The notes below the pieces were generated by a model. The model saw nothing but the letters and a program-made list of their open reading frames with translations. It was not told where the DNA came from and ran no database searches. This document shows, piece after piece, positions 28,744 to 37,654 of a DNA stretch of 64,000 nucleotides (positions are counted from its first letter, which is position 1; each line of letters begins with the position of its first letter). Origin of the DNA: Pseudomonas saxonica (lineage in GTDB: Bacteria; Pseudomonadota; Gammaproteobacteria; Pseudomonadales; Pseudomonadaceae); the NCBI RefSeq assembly GCF_007858365.1, contig NZ_VFIO01000003.1, forward strand, positions 487,818 through 551,817, given 5' to 3'. A program made the translations under genes and the position numbers.

Positions 28744-29268
28744 ATGAACATGATCGCCCGAATAAGCCTGTGGCTTTCACTGTTGGCTGCACTATTCCTG
28801 AGCTTTAGCTCCACAGGCTGCGCAGCAGACGCTCCTTCACTGGATATCAAGGGTACGCTGATAAAGCCGCCCTGCACGGCCAGTTTCCCGGCCTCGCAGA
28901 GCGTGGAAATCCCCAAGGTGAACCTTAATTCGCTGCGGTCGGACATGACCGAATGGACCGATGTCGCCCTTGATTTTCAGTGCATCAAAGGCAGCCAGGT
29001 GCTCCTGAAGTTCAGCGCGGGCAACGGCGCCTATGACAGCAATACCTTGCGCACGACCCTCGACACGCTGGGCTTGAAAACACGCCTTACTGACATGACC
29101 AGCGTCGCCAAATTGCTGGACGTAAAGTTCGGCGAGCCGTTGAGCTTTTCTGTTGAAGACACGGTGCTCAAACTTAAGCTGTCGGTCAGACCAGTGAAGA
29201 CGGCCGATGAACTGCCCGCTATCGGCAGTTACAGTTCAACGTTATTGATGGAAATCATTTACCTGTAG
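28744..29268 (+). CDS. Minor fimbrial subunit, operon 1 (diverged, last gene)
   Basis: A 174-residue secreted pilin-like protein. After a signal peptide ending TGCAADA it has DIKGTLIKPPCTASFP with the first cysteine, DFQCIKGS with the second, and ends LLMEIIYL. It shares the GTLIKPPCT start with the two pilins before it but little else. It begins one base after their stop, and its own stop lies one base from the convergent regulator gene. Confidence 0.85.
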   Translation: MNMIARISLWLSLLAALFLSFSSTGCAADAPSLDIKGTLIKPPCTASFPASQSVEIPKVNLNSLRSDMTEWTDVALDFQCIKGSQVLLKFSAGNGAYDSNTLRTTLDTLGLKTRLTDMTSVAKLLDVKFGEPLSFSVEDTVLKLKLSVRPVKTADELPAIGSYSSTLLMEIIYL

Positions 29269-29269
29269 G

Positions 29270-29914
29270 TCAGGCAAATAAATTGGCCTTGATGCACAGA
29301 ATCAACAGTGCCTGATCACTGTCGACGTCGAGTTTGCGCATCCCTGATATTTTCAGGGTGCTGATGGTTTTAATACTGCGGTTCAGTAACAGCGCAATAT
29401 CACTCACGCTTCTGCCTGAAGCGAACAAGCGCAACACTTCAAACTCCTTGACCGTTAGCAGGCTCAACCGTTGCTCGAAGCCATGTGCGTCTGCACTCGG
29501 CACCTCAGCCAGTGTGTGCTGCTGGTAATGGCCTTCACGGTAAAAGGCATCCAGCGCCACCAGTATTTGTTCCAACCCGGCACTTTTTGAAATGACTGCG
29601 CTGATTCCCAAATCGTACAACCAGGCCAGCACTTGGGGATTGGAGAGCGCCGTCAGAATCAACACCCGCGGCTCAGGAAAATGACGCCGCAGGTATTCCA
29701 CCAGGCGCGTACCGTCGCCGTACTGTTCGTCACCCGGCATGTTGTAGTCAGTGATGATGACGTCGGGACGCAACAGCGCCACCTTACTGATGAGTTCGGA
29801 AGAGTTCAGCGCTTCGCCCACGACTTTAAATCGCGGGTCGCGCTCAATGATTTCGCGCACGCCCATCAATACAATCGGATGATCGTCGGCCAACAAAACA
29901 TTCATTTGCACCAT
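29270..29914 (-). CDS. RcsB-like response regulator (NarL/FixJ type), copy 1
   Basis: A 214-residue regulator: receiver with phospho-acceptor Asp56 (VIITDYNMPG) and a C-terminal LuxR-type helix-turn-helix (EVLRLFASGRSVSDIALLL, NRSIKTISTLKISG). The insert GDEQYGDG after the receiver Asp loop matches E. coli RcsB and is rare among other NarL-type regulators. The start at 29914 follows a CAGGAG site; a second ATG at 29905 is possible. Last gene of the leftward kinase-EAL-regulator-regulator line. It probably controls the adjacent pili, as RocA1 or PA14 RcsB do for cup genes. Confidence 0.9.
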   Translation of the reverse strand: MVQMNVLLADDHPIVLMGVREIIERDPRFKVVGEALNSSELISKVALLRPDVIITDYNMPGDEQYGDGTRLVEYLRRHFPEPRVLILTALSNPQVLAWLYDLGISAVISKSAGLEQILVALDAFYREGHYQQHTLAEVPSADAHGFEQRLSLLTVKEFEVLRLFASGRSVSDIALLLNRSIKTISTLKISGMRKLDVDSDQALLILCIKANLFA

Positions 29915-29986
29915 GGCGTACCTGACTCCTGCCCTGAAAACAGTGTGCGTGTTATGCCTCGTCAGCGACCACAGCCCCGGAGGTGT

Positions 29987-30637
29987 TCAAGACTCGAAAA
30001 GAGCAGCCTTGATGCAGTAAGTGAGTAAGGCATGGTCGGTCAGCACTTCCAGCTTGCGCATGGCCGACACTTTTTGTGTACTGACGGTTTTGACACTGCG
30101 ATCGAGCTGGCGGGCAATGTCGCCTATGCTGCTGCCCGCCACAAACAGGCGTAGCACTTCAACTTCACGAGGCGACAGCGTAGAGAAGCGCTCATCAATC
30201 ACGGTGAGATTGGTGATAACGGAGCTGGCTTGCTCGGCAGGCGCTATATATGACCGGTCATTGGCCAATGCTTTCAGGGCCTTACCGATTTCCTGATGGA
30301 TATGGCTTTTCGCAATTACCCCCGCCACGCCCAATTCCAGCAGGCGTGAAATAATCAAATGATTGCTCACCATGGTCAGCACCAGAATTTTTACGCGGGG
30401 AAACTGCTCGGCAATGTATTCAATCAGCCGCAGCCCGTCGCCATAAGTATCATCGCCGGGCATGTTGAAATCGGTAATTACCAGCGCAGGTTGATGTAAC
30501 GTCAGTTGCTCAATCAATTGCGACGAGGTCAACGCCTCGCCGACCAGATTGAAGTACTCATCGCGCTGAATGACTTCCCGAAGCCCCACCAAGACCACCG
30601 GATGATCGTCGGCAATCACTACCTTTAATTCGCGCAT
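29987..30637 (-). CDS. RcsB-like response regulator (NarL/FixJ type), copy 2
   Basis: A 216-residue regulator with receiver Asp56 (LVITDFNMPG), the RcsB-type insert GDDTYGDG, and a LuxR-type DNA-binding domain (EVEVLRLFVAGSSIGDIARQL, DRSVKTVSTQKVS). It is a tandem paralogue of the regulator encoded just downstream. The two may form homo- or heterodimers, or take phosphate from different kinases at this locus. Confidence 0.9.
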   Translation of the reverse strand: MRELKVVIADDHPVVLVGLREVIQRDEYFNLVGEALTSSQLIEQLTLHQPALVITDFNMPGDDTYGDGLRLIEYIAEQFPRVKILVLTMVSNHLIISRLLELGVAGVIAKSHIHQEIGKALKALANDRSYIAPAEQASSVITNLTVIDERFSTLSPREVEVLRLFVAGSSIGDIARQLDRSVKTVSTQKVSAMRKLEVLTDHALLTYCIKAALFES

Positions 30638-30732
30638 TGCCTGGCTCCAGCCAAGAAGGTCAAACGTGACCCTCTGTAGACCCGCGTGTGATCGCGCCTA
30701 AAGGAGGCCATGACATTCAGTAATAAGCGGGG

Positions 30733-31932
30733 CTACCCCCATGATGGCTTAGAGCTATCTTCGAGTAAAAGAGTTTCAAAGTCTGTGCAGGAAACCGCGC
30801 CGCAAATCAAAAAGCCTTGGGCTTGGTCACACTCAATACCGCGCAGGAATGCAAGTTCCTCCTGTGTTTCAACCCCTTCAGCAACCACCGTCAGGCCCAG
30901 TTTGCGGCTTAATTCAACGAGGCTGCGCAGGGCCGATGCCAGATTTTCATTTTCGACACAGCCATGTACCAACGAACGATCAATCTTGAGCTCGCTAAAA
31001 GGGGTCGACACCAGGTTGAAATATGAACTGAAACCCTTGCCGAAATCATCCTGTGCCAGCCCAAAGCCCATCATGCGCAAGCGGCAAGCCCCCGCAAAGT
31101 AATTACTCATTTCCTCGGTGGTTGAGCTTTCCATCAACTCAAACACAATACTGCGCGGCTCCGCGCCATCAGCAGCCACATAGTCACGCAACCGATCTGC
31201 CAAATCATGGTTATCCAACAAATGCGTGGGCAGGTTGATTGACACGGGAATATCCCAACCCTGCTGGCGCCACTTTCGTTGGGCCTGCAAAGTTTGCTCA
31301 AGCATCAGCCACAGCAGTCGTTCTTCAAGGCCCATGCTGATCAAAGTGGGCAGAAAGTCTTTAGGCAACAGCAACCCGACCTCAGGATGTGTCCAGCGAA
31401 CCAATGCTTCAGCACTGAGAATCGTGCCGTTACGCAACGATTTCTTGGGCTGGAACCACGCCTGAATCTGACCGTTTTTCATGGCCTGTTCGATGCTTTG
31501 CGGATCAATCTGTATGGCCAGCGCCGGGTGCTGCATTTCACCACTGTTGCGAAATATCGCCATGCGCTCTTTCAAGCGCATAACGGCATTGGCTTCAACC
31601 GGTTTGGATATCAAACCCACGACTGAAATACCCAGGTTTTTCGCCGCCAGCCCCGCACTGATCAACATGCGGCGTGATGAGGCGCTCATCAACGCCAGTG
31701 CAGGAGGTTTTTTCAAGGCTGAAATTTTCTGAATCAACTGCACACCATCCATGACGGGCATCAGCAAGTCGCTCAGAATCAAGTCATAGTCATGACGCGA
31801 CAGGCATTCCAACGCCCCGTCGCCATCCCATACGGTGTCAACTTTAAAGCCTCCCACCCCATTGAAGACATTCAGCAAATATTCATGTTGAAAAGGATGA
31901 TCCTCAACGACCAGTACACGATAGGGCTTCAC
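30733..31932 (-). CDS. REC-EAL cyclic-di-GMP phosphodiesterase (RocR/PvrR-like)
   Basis: A 399-residue response regulator with output EAL domain. GTG at 31932 is chosen: an AAAGGAGGG site precedes it, and the longer frame would run deep into the upstream kinase gene. Receiver Asp is near 55 (ILSDLLMPVMDG). The EAL domain keeps E of AEALVRW (about 175), N of SINLP, E of FELMES, DD of DDFGKG, K of LKIDRS, E of VVAEGVET and Q of QGFLI, all near the positions described for RocR, so it should hydrolyse c-di-GMP. The loop reads DDFGKGFSS rather than the usual DDFGTGYSS. Confidence 0.92.
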   Translation of the reverse strand: MKPYRVLVVEDHPFQHEYLLNVFNGVGGFKVDTVWDGDGALECLSRHDYDLILSDLLMPVMDGVQLIQKISALKKPPALALMSASSRRMLISAGLAAKNLGISVVGLISKPVEANAVMRLKERMAIFRNSGEMQHPALAIQIDPQSIEQAMKNGQIQAWFQPKKSLRNGTILSAEALVRWTHPEVGLLLPKDFLPTLISMGLEERLLWLMLEQTLQAQRKWRQQGWDIPVSINLPTHLLDNHDLADRLRDYVAADGAEPRSIVFELMESSTTEEMSNYFAGACRLRMMGFGLAQDDFGKGFSSYFNLVSTPFSELKIDRSLVHGCVENENLASALRSLVELSRKLGLTVVAEGVETQEELAFLRGIECDQAQGFLICGAVSCTDFETLLLEDSSKPSWG

Positions 31933-31943
31933 TGGACCCTCCT

Positions 31944-34712
31944 TTAGAAGTGCTGGAGACAGTTGTACAAGGTGTGCAGCGTAAAAGGCTTGATCAGACA
32001 CTGGTTCATGCCCGCACTCAGGCACCGCTCTTCTTCGTCGCGCATCGCACTGGCGGTGGCGCCAATGATCGGCTGCGTGACGTTCAGGGCCCGTAACTGG
32101 GCGGCCAACTCATAACCATTCATTTTCGGCATGTTGACGTCGGTGAGCAGCAGATCGAACGGCTCCTCTTGCCAGCGTCTCAGGGCTTCCTGACCATTGC
32201 TGACCAGTGCCACCGTGCAGCCCAATTCTTTGAGCTGGTCACGCAAAATCAGTTGATTGATGACATTGTCTTCCGCCACCAGCACCCGCAACTTGAGCTG
32301 GAACTCACGTTTTTCTGTGGCCGTATCAAGCGGCGAATCAACACGGGTGCCCTGCGCCTTGCGCAACGCCCGATGCACGTCTTGCAGGCTGTTAAGGTCG
32401 GCTTGCCAACACGCCTGCTGAGGATCAAGTGGTGTGGACAGGTCACTGGCTGCGACAACGGCAGGCCCCTGCCATTCAGGCTCCAGCCGCTGCCGGGCCG
32501 CACCGGGGTGCAACTCCAGCAACACGGCGTCGTGGCCTTTATCACCCGCCTTGGGAGCGCCCAGTTGGGCACGCACGCCCCAGCGTCGCAGCCAGTCGCA
32601 ATAACACTGGGCCAACTCGCGTAAAGGCGACACCACATACACCGCCGAGGGTGCCAGCTCACAAAAGCGACTCAGGCGCTGTGGATCTCGCACCTGCACC
32701 AAAGGCAAATGCAGAGTGAAGCTGCTACCCAGACCCGGTTCGCTGACCAGCCGCATGGTGCCGTTCATCAGGTGCATCAGCCGCTTGCAAATGGACAGGC
32801 CAAGCCCCGTGCCCGCGACCACATTTTTCGCGGATTCCACTTGATAGAAAGGCTCGAACAGATGGACCTGATCTTCATCCGCGATCCCCTTACCGGTGTC
32901 TGAGACCTGCCAGTGCAACATGACGCACTCATCATCACGGCTGTCCATTTTCAGGCGCAGGACAATTTTGCCGTTGTCGGTAAATTTCACTGCGTTATTG
33001 ATCAGGTTGTTGAGGATCTGACGAATACGCGTGACATCACCCAGCAACCACTCCGGCACGGATGCATCAATCAGGGCAAACAGCTGCAAGCCTTTGGCGT
33101 GGGCTGCGGCGCAATAGCCCTGGATCACTTCTTCGATGAGTTCCATAGGGCTGAAGGTATTGAGTTCAAGCTGCAGCTGCCCCGCTTCAATCCGCGACAC
33201 ATCCAGCACATCGCAAATCAGTTGCAGCAGGTTTCCTGAAGAACGCTCGATGGCCTTCAAGTAGTTATTCTGCTGCTCGTTCAACTCGGTACGCGCCAGC
33301 AGCTCAAGCGTACCCAGCACGCCATACAGTGGTGTTCTGATTTCATGGCTCATGGTCGCCAAAAAGAGGGTTTTGGCTTCATTGGCGCGATCAGCCAGTT
33401 GCCTGGCGCGTTCCAAAGTGACTTCAATCTGTTTGCGCTCACTGATGTCGCTAAAAGCACAAATCAGTACGTCTTCACGCTTGTAGCGTGTGGGGGCGAA
33501 AGCCAGATAAAGAAGGCGGCCATCCTCCATTTCAACTTCATCGCTGTTAGGAGCGTCGAGTTCATCAAAAGCCTGACGAATCCAGCCATGACATAAGGTG
33601 CCGCGCTCACCACTGCTGCCCAACCATTGCTGCGACAGCGAGTTTTCCAACACCACCGTGCCGTCGGTGCGGCGAATCACACAGAGTGCTACGGGCGCCA
33701 CTTGCAACACCGCGCTGCTGAAGGCCTCGCTTTCAATGAGCGCCTGTATGCGATTTTCACCCGGGGTGATAAGGCGCCGTTCGATACGCATGATCAACCA
33801 GCGCAGGCCGATGCAAACCACCAGCAACAGCGAGATGCAGCCCACCAGCGGCCAGGCCAAAACAGGCAGCAGGCTGTCAATATCAACGGCGTAGACAATC
33901 TGCCAGCCGGAAAACCCCAACTGTTTTCTGATCGCCAACCGGTCAGGAAACCAGCCGCCGCCGATAAACCCGAAGGATTGTTGCGCATTAAAGGTGTGCA
34001 ATGAGCTGACCAGCGAGGATTGCACCGCGTTACTGAAGAGGATGCGACCTTGATCGTCCAGCAACAAGAAATCACCGGCACTCTCACTGCCCAGCGCCTC
34101 AACCAGCGCCGGCACTTCAACCTCAATGCCTAGCCAGCCAGAATCCGGCCTGCGCTTATCCAGGCGTTTGAACAGGTAGAACGGTGAGTCCAGCACTTGA
34201 TCATCGGTAAGCCACAGTTCATCAACGGAACTGTGTGACGGCTTGCCCAGATCGGCCAGGCGCTGTAGCACGACTGCCGGCAGTTGCGGCAAGTGCGACG
34301 AGGTATCAAACAGCCTTACCACCTTGGGCGCGTCGATCTGCGGCACATACAGCAGATTAATTTTGTGACGGCGAAAATAATCCATCATCCGCCCGGTCAA
34401 CCAGAGGCTCCAATGGCCCTCATCGCTGCCCAAGCTGATGTTCATCTCCTCTTCAGGGTTCACACTGACAAAGGCTTGCGCCCCAGGGGGAGTGGGTACG
34501 CTGGCCAGTACCAGACTGGTCAGCAAGGTCTGGCGACTGACGAAAAAATCCTGCGCGTGAAATACCGCCTCATTCATGTAGCTGCGACGAAGCGACACTT
34601 CTTCATTGAAGACCGCGCGCAAATAAACGAACGAACCCGCCAAGGCCGCGACAATCAGGCCAACAGCAAATAGGTGGAGAATTTTTCGAGCAGCATTGGG
34701 TGTGGATTTCAT
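31944..34712 (-). CDS. Hybrid sensor histidine kinase without HPt (RocS/PvrS-like)
   Basis: A 922-residue membrane kinase. Order: helix at about 10-30, periplasmic sensor to about 295, second helix (VGCISLLLVVCIGLRWLI), PAS-like segment, HisKA with FLATMSHEIRTPLYG (His456), HATPase (NLINNAVKFTDNG, GTGLGLSIC) and one receiver with Asp858 (LLTDVNMPKMNG). It ends right after the receiver, with no HPt. It is clearly related to the kinase at 19362-22586 (same H-box, PAS and receiver wording) but cannot pass phosphate on alone. First gene of the leftward line, 11 bases before the REC-EAL gene. Confidence 0.9.
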   Translation of the reverse strand: MKSTPNAARKILHLFAVGLIVAALAGSFVYLRAVFNEEVSLRRSYMNEAVFHAQDFFVSRQTLLTSLVLASVPTPPGAQAFVSVNPEEEMNISLGSDEGHWSLWLTGRMMDYFRRHKINLLYVPQIDAPKVVRLFDTSSHLPQLPAVVLQRLADLGKPSHSSVDELWLTDDQVLDSPFYLFKRLDKRRPDSGWLGIEVEVPALVEALGSESAGDFLLLDDQGRILFSNAVQSSLVSSLHTFNAQQSFGFIGGGWFPDRLAIRKQLGFSGWQIVYAVDIDSLLPVLAWPLVGCISLLLVVCIGLRWLIMRIERRLITPGENRIQALIESEAFSSAVLQVAPVALCVIRRTDGTVVLENSLSQQWLGSSGERGTLCHGWIRQAFDELDAPNSDEVEMEDGRLLYLAFAPTRYKREDVLICAFSDISERKQIEVTLERARQLADRANEAKTLFLATMSHEIRTPLYGVLGTLELLARTELNEQQNNYLKAIERSSGNLLQLICDVLDVSRIEAGQLQLELNTFSPMELIEEVIQGYCAAAHAKGLQLFALIDASVPEWLLGDVTRIRQILNNLINNAVKFTDNGKIVLRLKMDSRDDECVMLHWQVSDTGKGIADEDQVHLFEPFYQVESAKNVVAGTGLGLSICKRLMHLMNGTMRLVSEPGLGSSFTLHLPLVQVRDPQRLSRFCELAPSAVYVVSPLRELAQCYCDWLRRWGVRAQLGAPKAGDKGHDAVLLELHPGAARQRLEPEWQGPAVVAASDLSTPLDPQQACWQADLNSLQDVHRALRKAQGTRVDSPLDTATEKREFQLKLRVLVAEDNVINQLILRDQLKELGCTVALVSNGQEALRRWQEEPFDLLLTDVNMPKMNGYELAAQLRALNVTQPIIGATASAMRDEEERCLSAGMNQCLIKPFTLHTLYNCLQHF

Positions 34713-34838
34713 TGCTCAAGCCTGAGGCCTGGGCGACGAAAATTTAATAAGACAATTCCTGAAACACTACGTGTCAGTGCAACGGGAGTGGGCATTGCGC
34801 CCGACTCCCGTGTTTGCATTCATTTCACCGGCGAAGCA

Positions 34839-35723
34839 TCAGCCTTGCTGAACCGCGCTGAAATCCAGACGACCGTCTTTAAGTGGCGGGCACCAGTAGT
34901 AGCCGCCATTGAGCGGACGGCTGTAGCGATACAAGCCATCAATAATGCCGTCTTCCATGCCGCTCATACGGCGCAGTTGCACTTCAAACGCATTCAGGGT
35001 GCGGCCGAAGGCAACGAACATCAGCCCCGACTTACCGTTTTCAGTCCACGGCATGGAGCGGCGCACGATAAAAGCCTCAGGCGAGAAACTTTCTTGGGCT
35101 GTGCGCTTAACGTGTGCCGATTCAGGCGCATCGTCCAGTTCTTCGTTGTCGCTCATGCGACGGCCCATGATGTTGTCCTGCTCCTCGGACGGCAGTGCGG
35201 CAAAACCATTCAAGTCATGCTGCCACTGCTGAATAGCCACAAAGCTGCCACCGTCCAGTCCCGGTCCGGCGTTAGCCACGATGGCGGCGTCGATAGCCGC
35301 CTGATCGACCGGGTTCTCAGTGCCGTCTTCATAGCCAGTCAGGTCGCGATCGCTGCCGTAGCGGAAGCCTTCAGTCACATGCAGCACATTGAAAGCGGGC
35401 GCCAGTGCCTTCTCAATGGTCTGACTGCGCAACAACAGCTCACCGCGATCATCGCCCAGCAACCACAGCCACAAAGCGTGTTGAGTAGACGGATTCTCCA
35501 CCATCGCGTTGAGTGCCGGGAATACCCGCAAACCTTGAACCTTTGCCCCCAATGCCATTACCAGCGGCGCGCCCAGACCCGCCACAACGCTTTTGCCATC
35601 CACCCACTGCGACAAGGTATCGAGTGCAGCCGGCAATGCCTCTACTGACTTGAGGGAGAAAAACATGTAACGCGCTTGCGAAGGTATCGGTTGGGCAAGA
35701 ATGCTCGACTGGTAGGGACTCAT
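34839..35723 (-). CDS. DyP-type haem peroxidase
   Basis: A 294-residue peroxidase. ATG at 35723 is chosen because AAAGGAG lies 7 bases before it. The family GxxDG motif appears as GYEDGTENP near residue 145, the proximal haem region lies in the second half, and an acidic and Arg-containing distal side is visible (GRTLNAFEVQLRRMSG). DyP enzymes oxidise dyes and phenols with peroxide. There is no signal peptide, no encapsulin gene nearby, and the C-terminus (FSAVQQG) has no obvious cargo tag, so it is probably free in the cytoplasm. Single gene. Confidence 0.92.
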   Translation of the reverse strand: MSPYQSSILAQPIPSQARYMFFSLKSVEALPAALDTLSQWVDGKSVVAGLGAPLVMALGAKVQGLRVFPALNAMVENPSTQHALWLWLLGDDRGELLLRSQTIEKALAPAFNVLHVTEGFRYGSDRDLTGYEDGTENPVDQAAIDAAIVANAGPGLDGGSFVAIQQWQHDLNGFAALPSEEQDNIMGRRMSDNEELDDAPESAHVKRTAQESFSPEAFIVRRSMPWTENGKSGLMFVAFGRTLNAFEVQLRRMSGMEDGIIDGLYRYSRPLNGGYYWCPPLKDGRLDFSAVQQG

Positions 35724-35819
35724 AGAAACTCCTTTGGAAAGCGCAGAGTTTACTCCTACCCGTACTTTTTCAGTCACTGACTGAGGATTTTTCTTAATCC
35801 CTACCCGGCACCGCCGTCC

Positions 35820-37136
35820 TTAAGACGACAGCTGATTGGCAAACTGCCCCACGGCATCCACTACTTTTTGCGCCCCGTCTTGAATCTCGACGATCACGGT
35901 GCCCGCTTCAGCTGCCAGCGCCAGCCCTTGTTCGGCCTGCAACTTGCCATCACTCATCAAGACAACTGCATCACGGGCCATGTCCTGATTTTGACGAACC
36001 ACGCTGATGATTTCCTCAGTGGCCTTGCTCGTACGCGAAGCCAACTGCCGCACTTCGTCTGCAACCACGGCAAAGCCACGGCCTTGCTCTCCGGCACGGG
36101 CCGCTTCAATGGCCGCATTGAGCGCCAGCAAATTGGTTTGCTCAGCAATCGAGCTGATGGTTTTGACGATACTGCCAATCACCTGCGACTGATCGCTCAA
36201 GGCCTCTATACCGTCACCCGCCTGTTGCATGTGGCGGGCCAGATCGCGCATTACATCCACCGCCTGAGTGACGACTTTAGTGCCGCGCTGGGCGGTGGTG
36301 TCAGTTTGCAAGGACGTGGTGTAGGCGATACCAGCTGCGTCTGAAACGGCTTGCTCGCGCCGGATCTGATCGGTAATTACCGTGGCGAATTTGACTACTT
36401 TGTACAAGGCACCATTAGCGTCCCGCACTGGGTTATAGCTCGCTTCCAGCCATACATCCCGGCCATGACTGTCCACTCGCTGAAAACGCGCAGCCACAAA
36501 CTCGCCCGCATTCAAGCGCTGCCAAAACGCCTGATATTCAGCACTGTGCTGTTCTTGCTGGGTGCAAAACATACGGTGATGTTTGCCCTGTACCTGCGCC
36601 AGCGTATAGCCCATGCCGTTGAGAAAACGCTCATTGGCAGTGAGCACTTCACCTTTGAGATTGAATTCGATCACAGCCGTGGAACGCAGCAATGCACTCA
36701 TCAGGTTTTCGTGATCGCGAGACGTTTCAATCGTACGGGTCAAATCACTGGAAATGATTGAAATCCTCTGCACCCGCCCGCTGGAATCTAGAATCGGCTG
36801 CATGATCGAGCGCAGCCAGGCTTCCTGACCATTGCCGCGCAGCAAACGTACCGTGCCACAAAAGTGTTCCTTACGGGCCATAGCGCTTTGCAGGCGTTGG
36901 TAATGCTCATTACTGTGCAAATACGCCGGTACCAGCTCAGCAAGATGGCGCCCCTGAAGGGAAACTTCCGTGTACTGCATCACCTGACAAAAATTCGAAT
37001 TGGCCGTTTCGATACGCCCATCAGCGCTCAGGGAGAGCATCAGCATTTCGTTGTCCAGACTCACTTTAACTTGTTGCAGGCTGGATAATTCTTCGCGAAG
37101 AGCGAATAGCTCCCGCTTCAAGCGTGTGTTGAACAT
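35820..37136 (-). CDS. PAS-PAS-methyl-accepting chemotaxis-like sensor (BdlA-like)
   Basis: A 438-residue cytoplasmic receptor without membrane helices: a short coiled coil, PAS 1 (about 25-135), PAS 2 (about 148-265, with [20 protein letters not shown] and WLEASYNPV), then a short MCP signalling hairpin with [20 protein letters not shown]. Length and domain order match P. aeruginosa BdlA, which senses dispersion cues and lowers c-di-GMP. Position near the REC-EAL gene and fimbriae supports a biofilm role, but function is inferred. It is not in a chemotaxis operon. Confidence 0.88.
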   Translation of the reverse strand: MFNTRLKRELFALREELSSLQQVKVSLDNEMLMLSLSADGRIETANSNFCQVMQYTEVSLQGRHLAELVPAYLHSNEHYQRLQSAMARKEHFCGTVRLLRGNGQEAWLRSIMQPILDSSGRVQRISIISSDLTRTIETSRDHENLMSALLRSTAVIEFNLKGEVLTANERFLNGMGYTLAQVQGKHHRMFCTQQEQHSAEYQAFWQRLNAGEFVAARFQRVDSHGRDVWLEASYNPVRDANGALYKVVKFATVITDQIRREQAVSDAAGIAYTTSLQTDTTAQRGTKVVTQAVDVMRDLARHMQQAGDGIEALSDQSQVIGSIVKTISSIAEQTNLLALNAAIEAARAGEQGRGFAVVADEVRQLASRTSKATEEIISVVRQNQDMARDAVVLMSDGKLQAEQGLALAAEAGTVIVEIQDGAQKVVDAVGQFANQLSS

Positions 37137-37372
37137 AGAATTCCACTGCCGATAAAAAAATAAGCCTCAGTTCACATCGGCCAAATGGATAGATTCTGAA
37201 GGCAAATAACCGACATTACGCCCTAAAAAACACTCATCTGAATACATCCTGAATAACCACACTAAAATCAATGAAATAGTCATTGATTTTGCAGCAACTC
37301 TTTGCCAAATTTTAGAGCTAACGACTGAACATCATGGACATAACAGGGGCTCACAGGAGACAGGTCTGAATC
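37137..37372. other. AT-rich intergenic stretch
   Basis: A divergent gap of 236 bases between the BdlA-like gene and a small rightward gene. AT-rich compared with its flanks. It must carry both promoters; I see no confident operator or repeat. Confidence 0.4.
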
Positions 37373-37603
37373 ATGAACACGGCAAAACTTTTCGTTATTG
37401 ACTACACACTGCACGGCCAACCCAAGTCATTCATCATTCGCCTGCCCCGCCTGGATACTGCCACTGCCTGGTACTGGGCCGGGTGCGACGCCGGCGTGAT
37501 ACGCATCGGCCGCACAGATCGTGATCCGGCGAAACTGATCAACCCGGCCGAGCTGGAAAAAAAGGCGATTGCCAACGTCACTTGGCGCGCCGCCGGAAAA
37601 TGA
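37373..37603 (+). CDS. Small conserved pseudomonad protein (DUF6555-like)
   Basis: A 76-residue protein with one tryptophan-rich segment (TATAWYWAGCDAGVIRIGR) and a short basic end. It resembles small proteins annotated DUF6555 in Pseudomonas. No signal peptide or membrane helix, and function unknown. Convergent with the metallothionein gene, with a perfect palindrome in the 51-base gap. Confidence 0.7.
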   Translation: MNTAKLFVIDYTLHGQPKSFIIRLPRLDTATAWYWAGCDAGVIRIGRTDRDPAKLINPAELEKKAIANVTWRAAGK

Positions 37604-37619
37604 AGGCCACGAGGTACAT

Positions 37620-37640
37620 CGCGCAGTCAATGACTGCGCG
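37620..37640. repeat. Perfect 10-bp palindrome between convergent small genes
   Basis: CGCGCAGTCA, one base, then its exact complement TGACTGCGCG. It lies between the DUF6555-like stop and the metallothionein stop. No T run follows on either strand, so a protein-binding site or weak bidirectional stem are both possible. Confidence 0.7.
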
Positions 37641-37654
37641 AATGTGCATTGAGG

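Noticed and set aside
34839..35723. Encapsulin cargo role for the DyP peroxidase
   Set aside because: No encapsulin shell gene is adjacent and the C-terminus has no evident targeting peptide.
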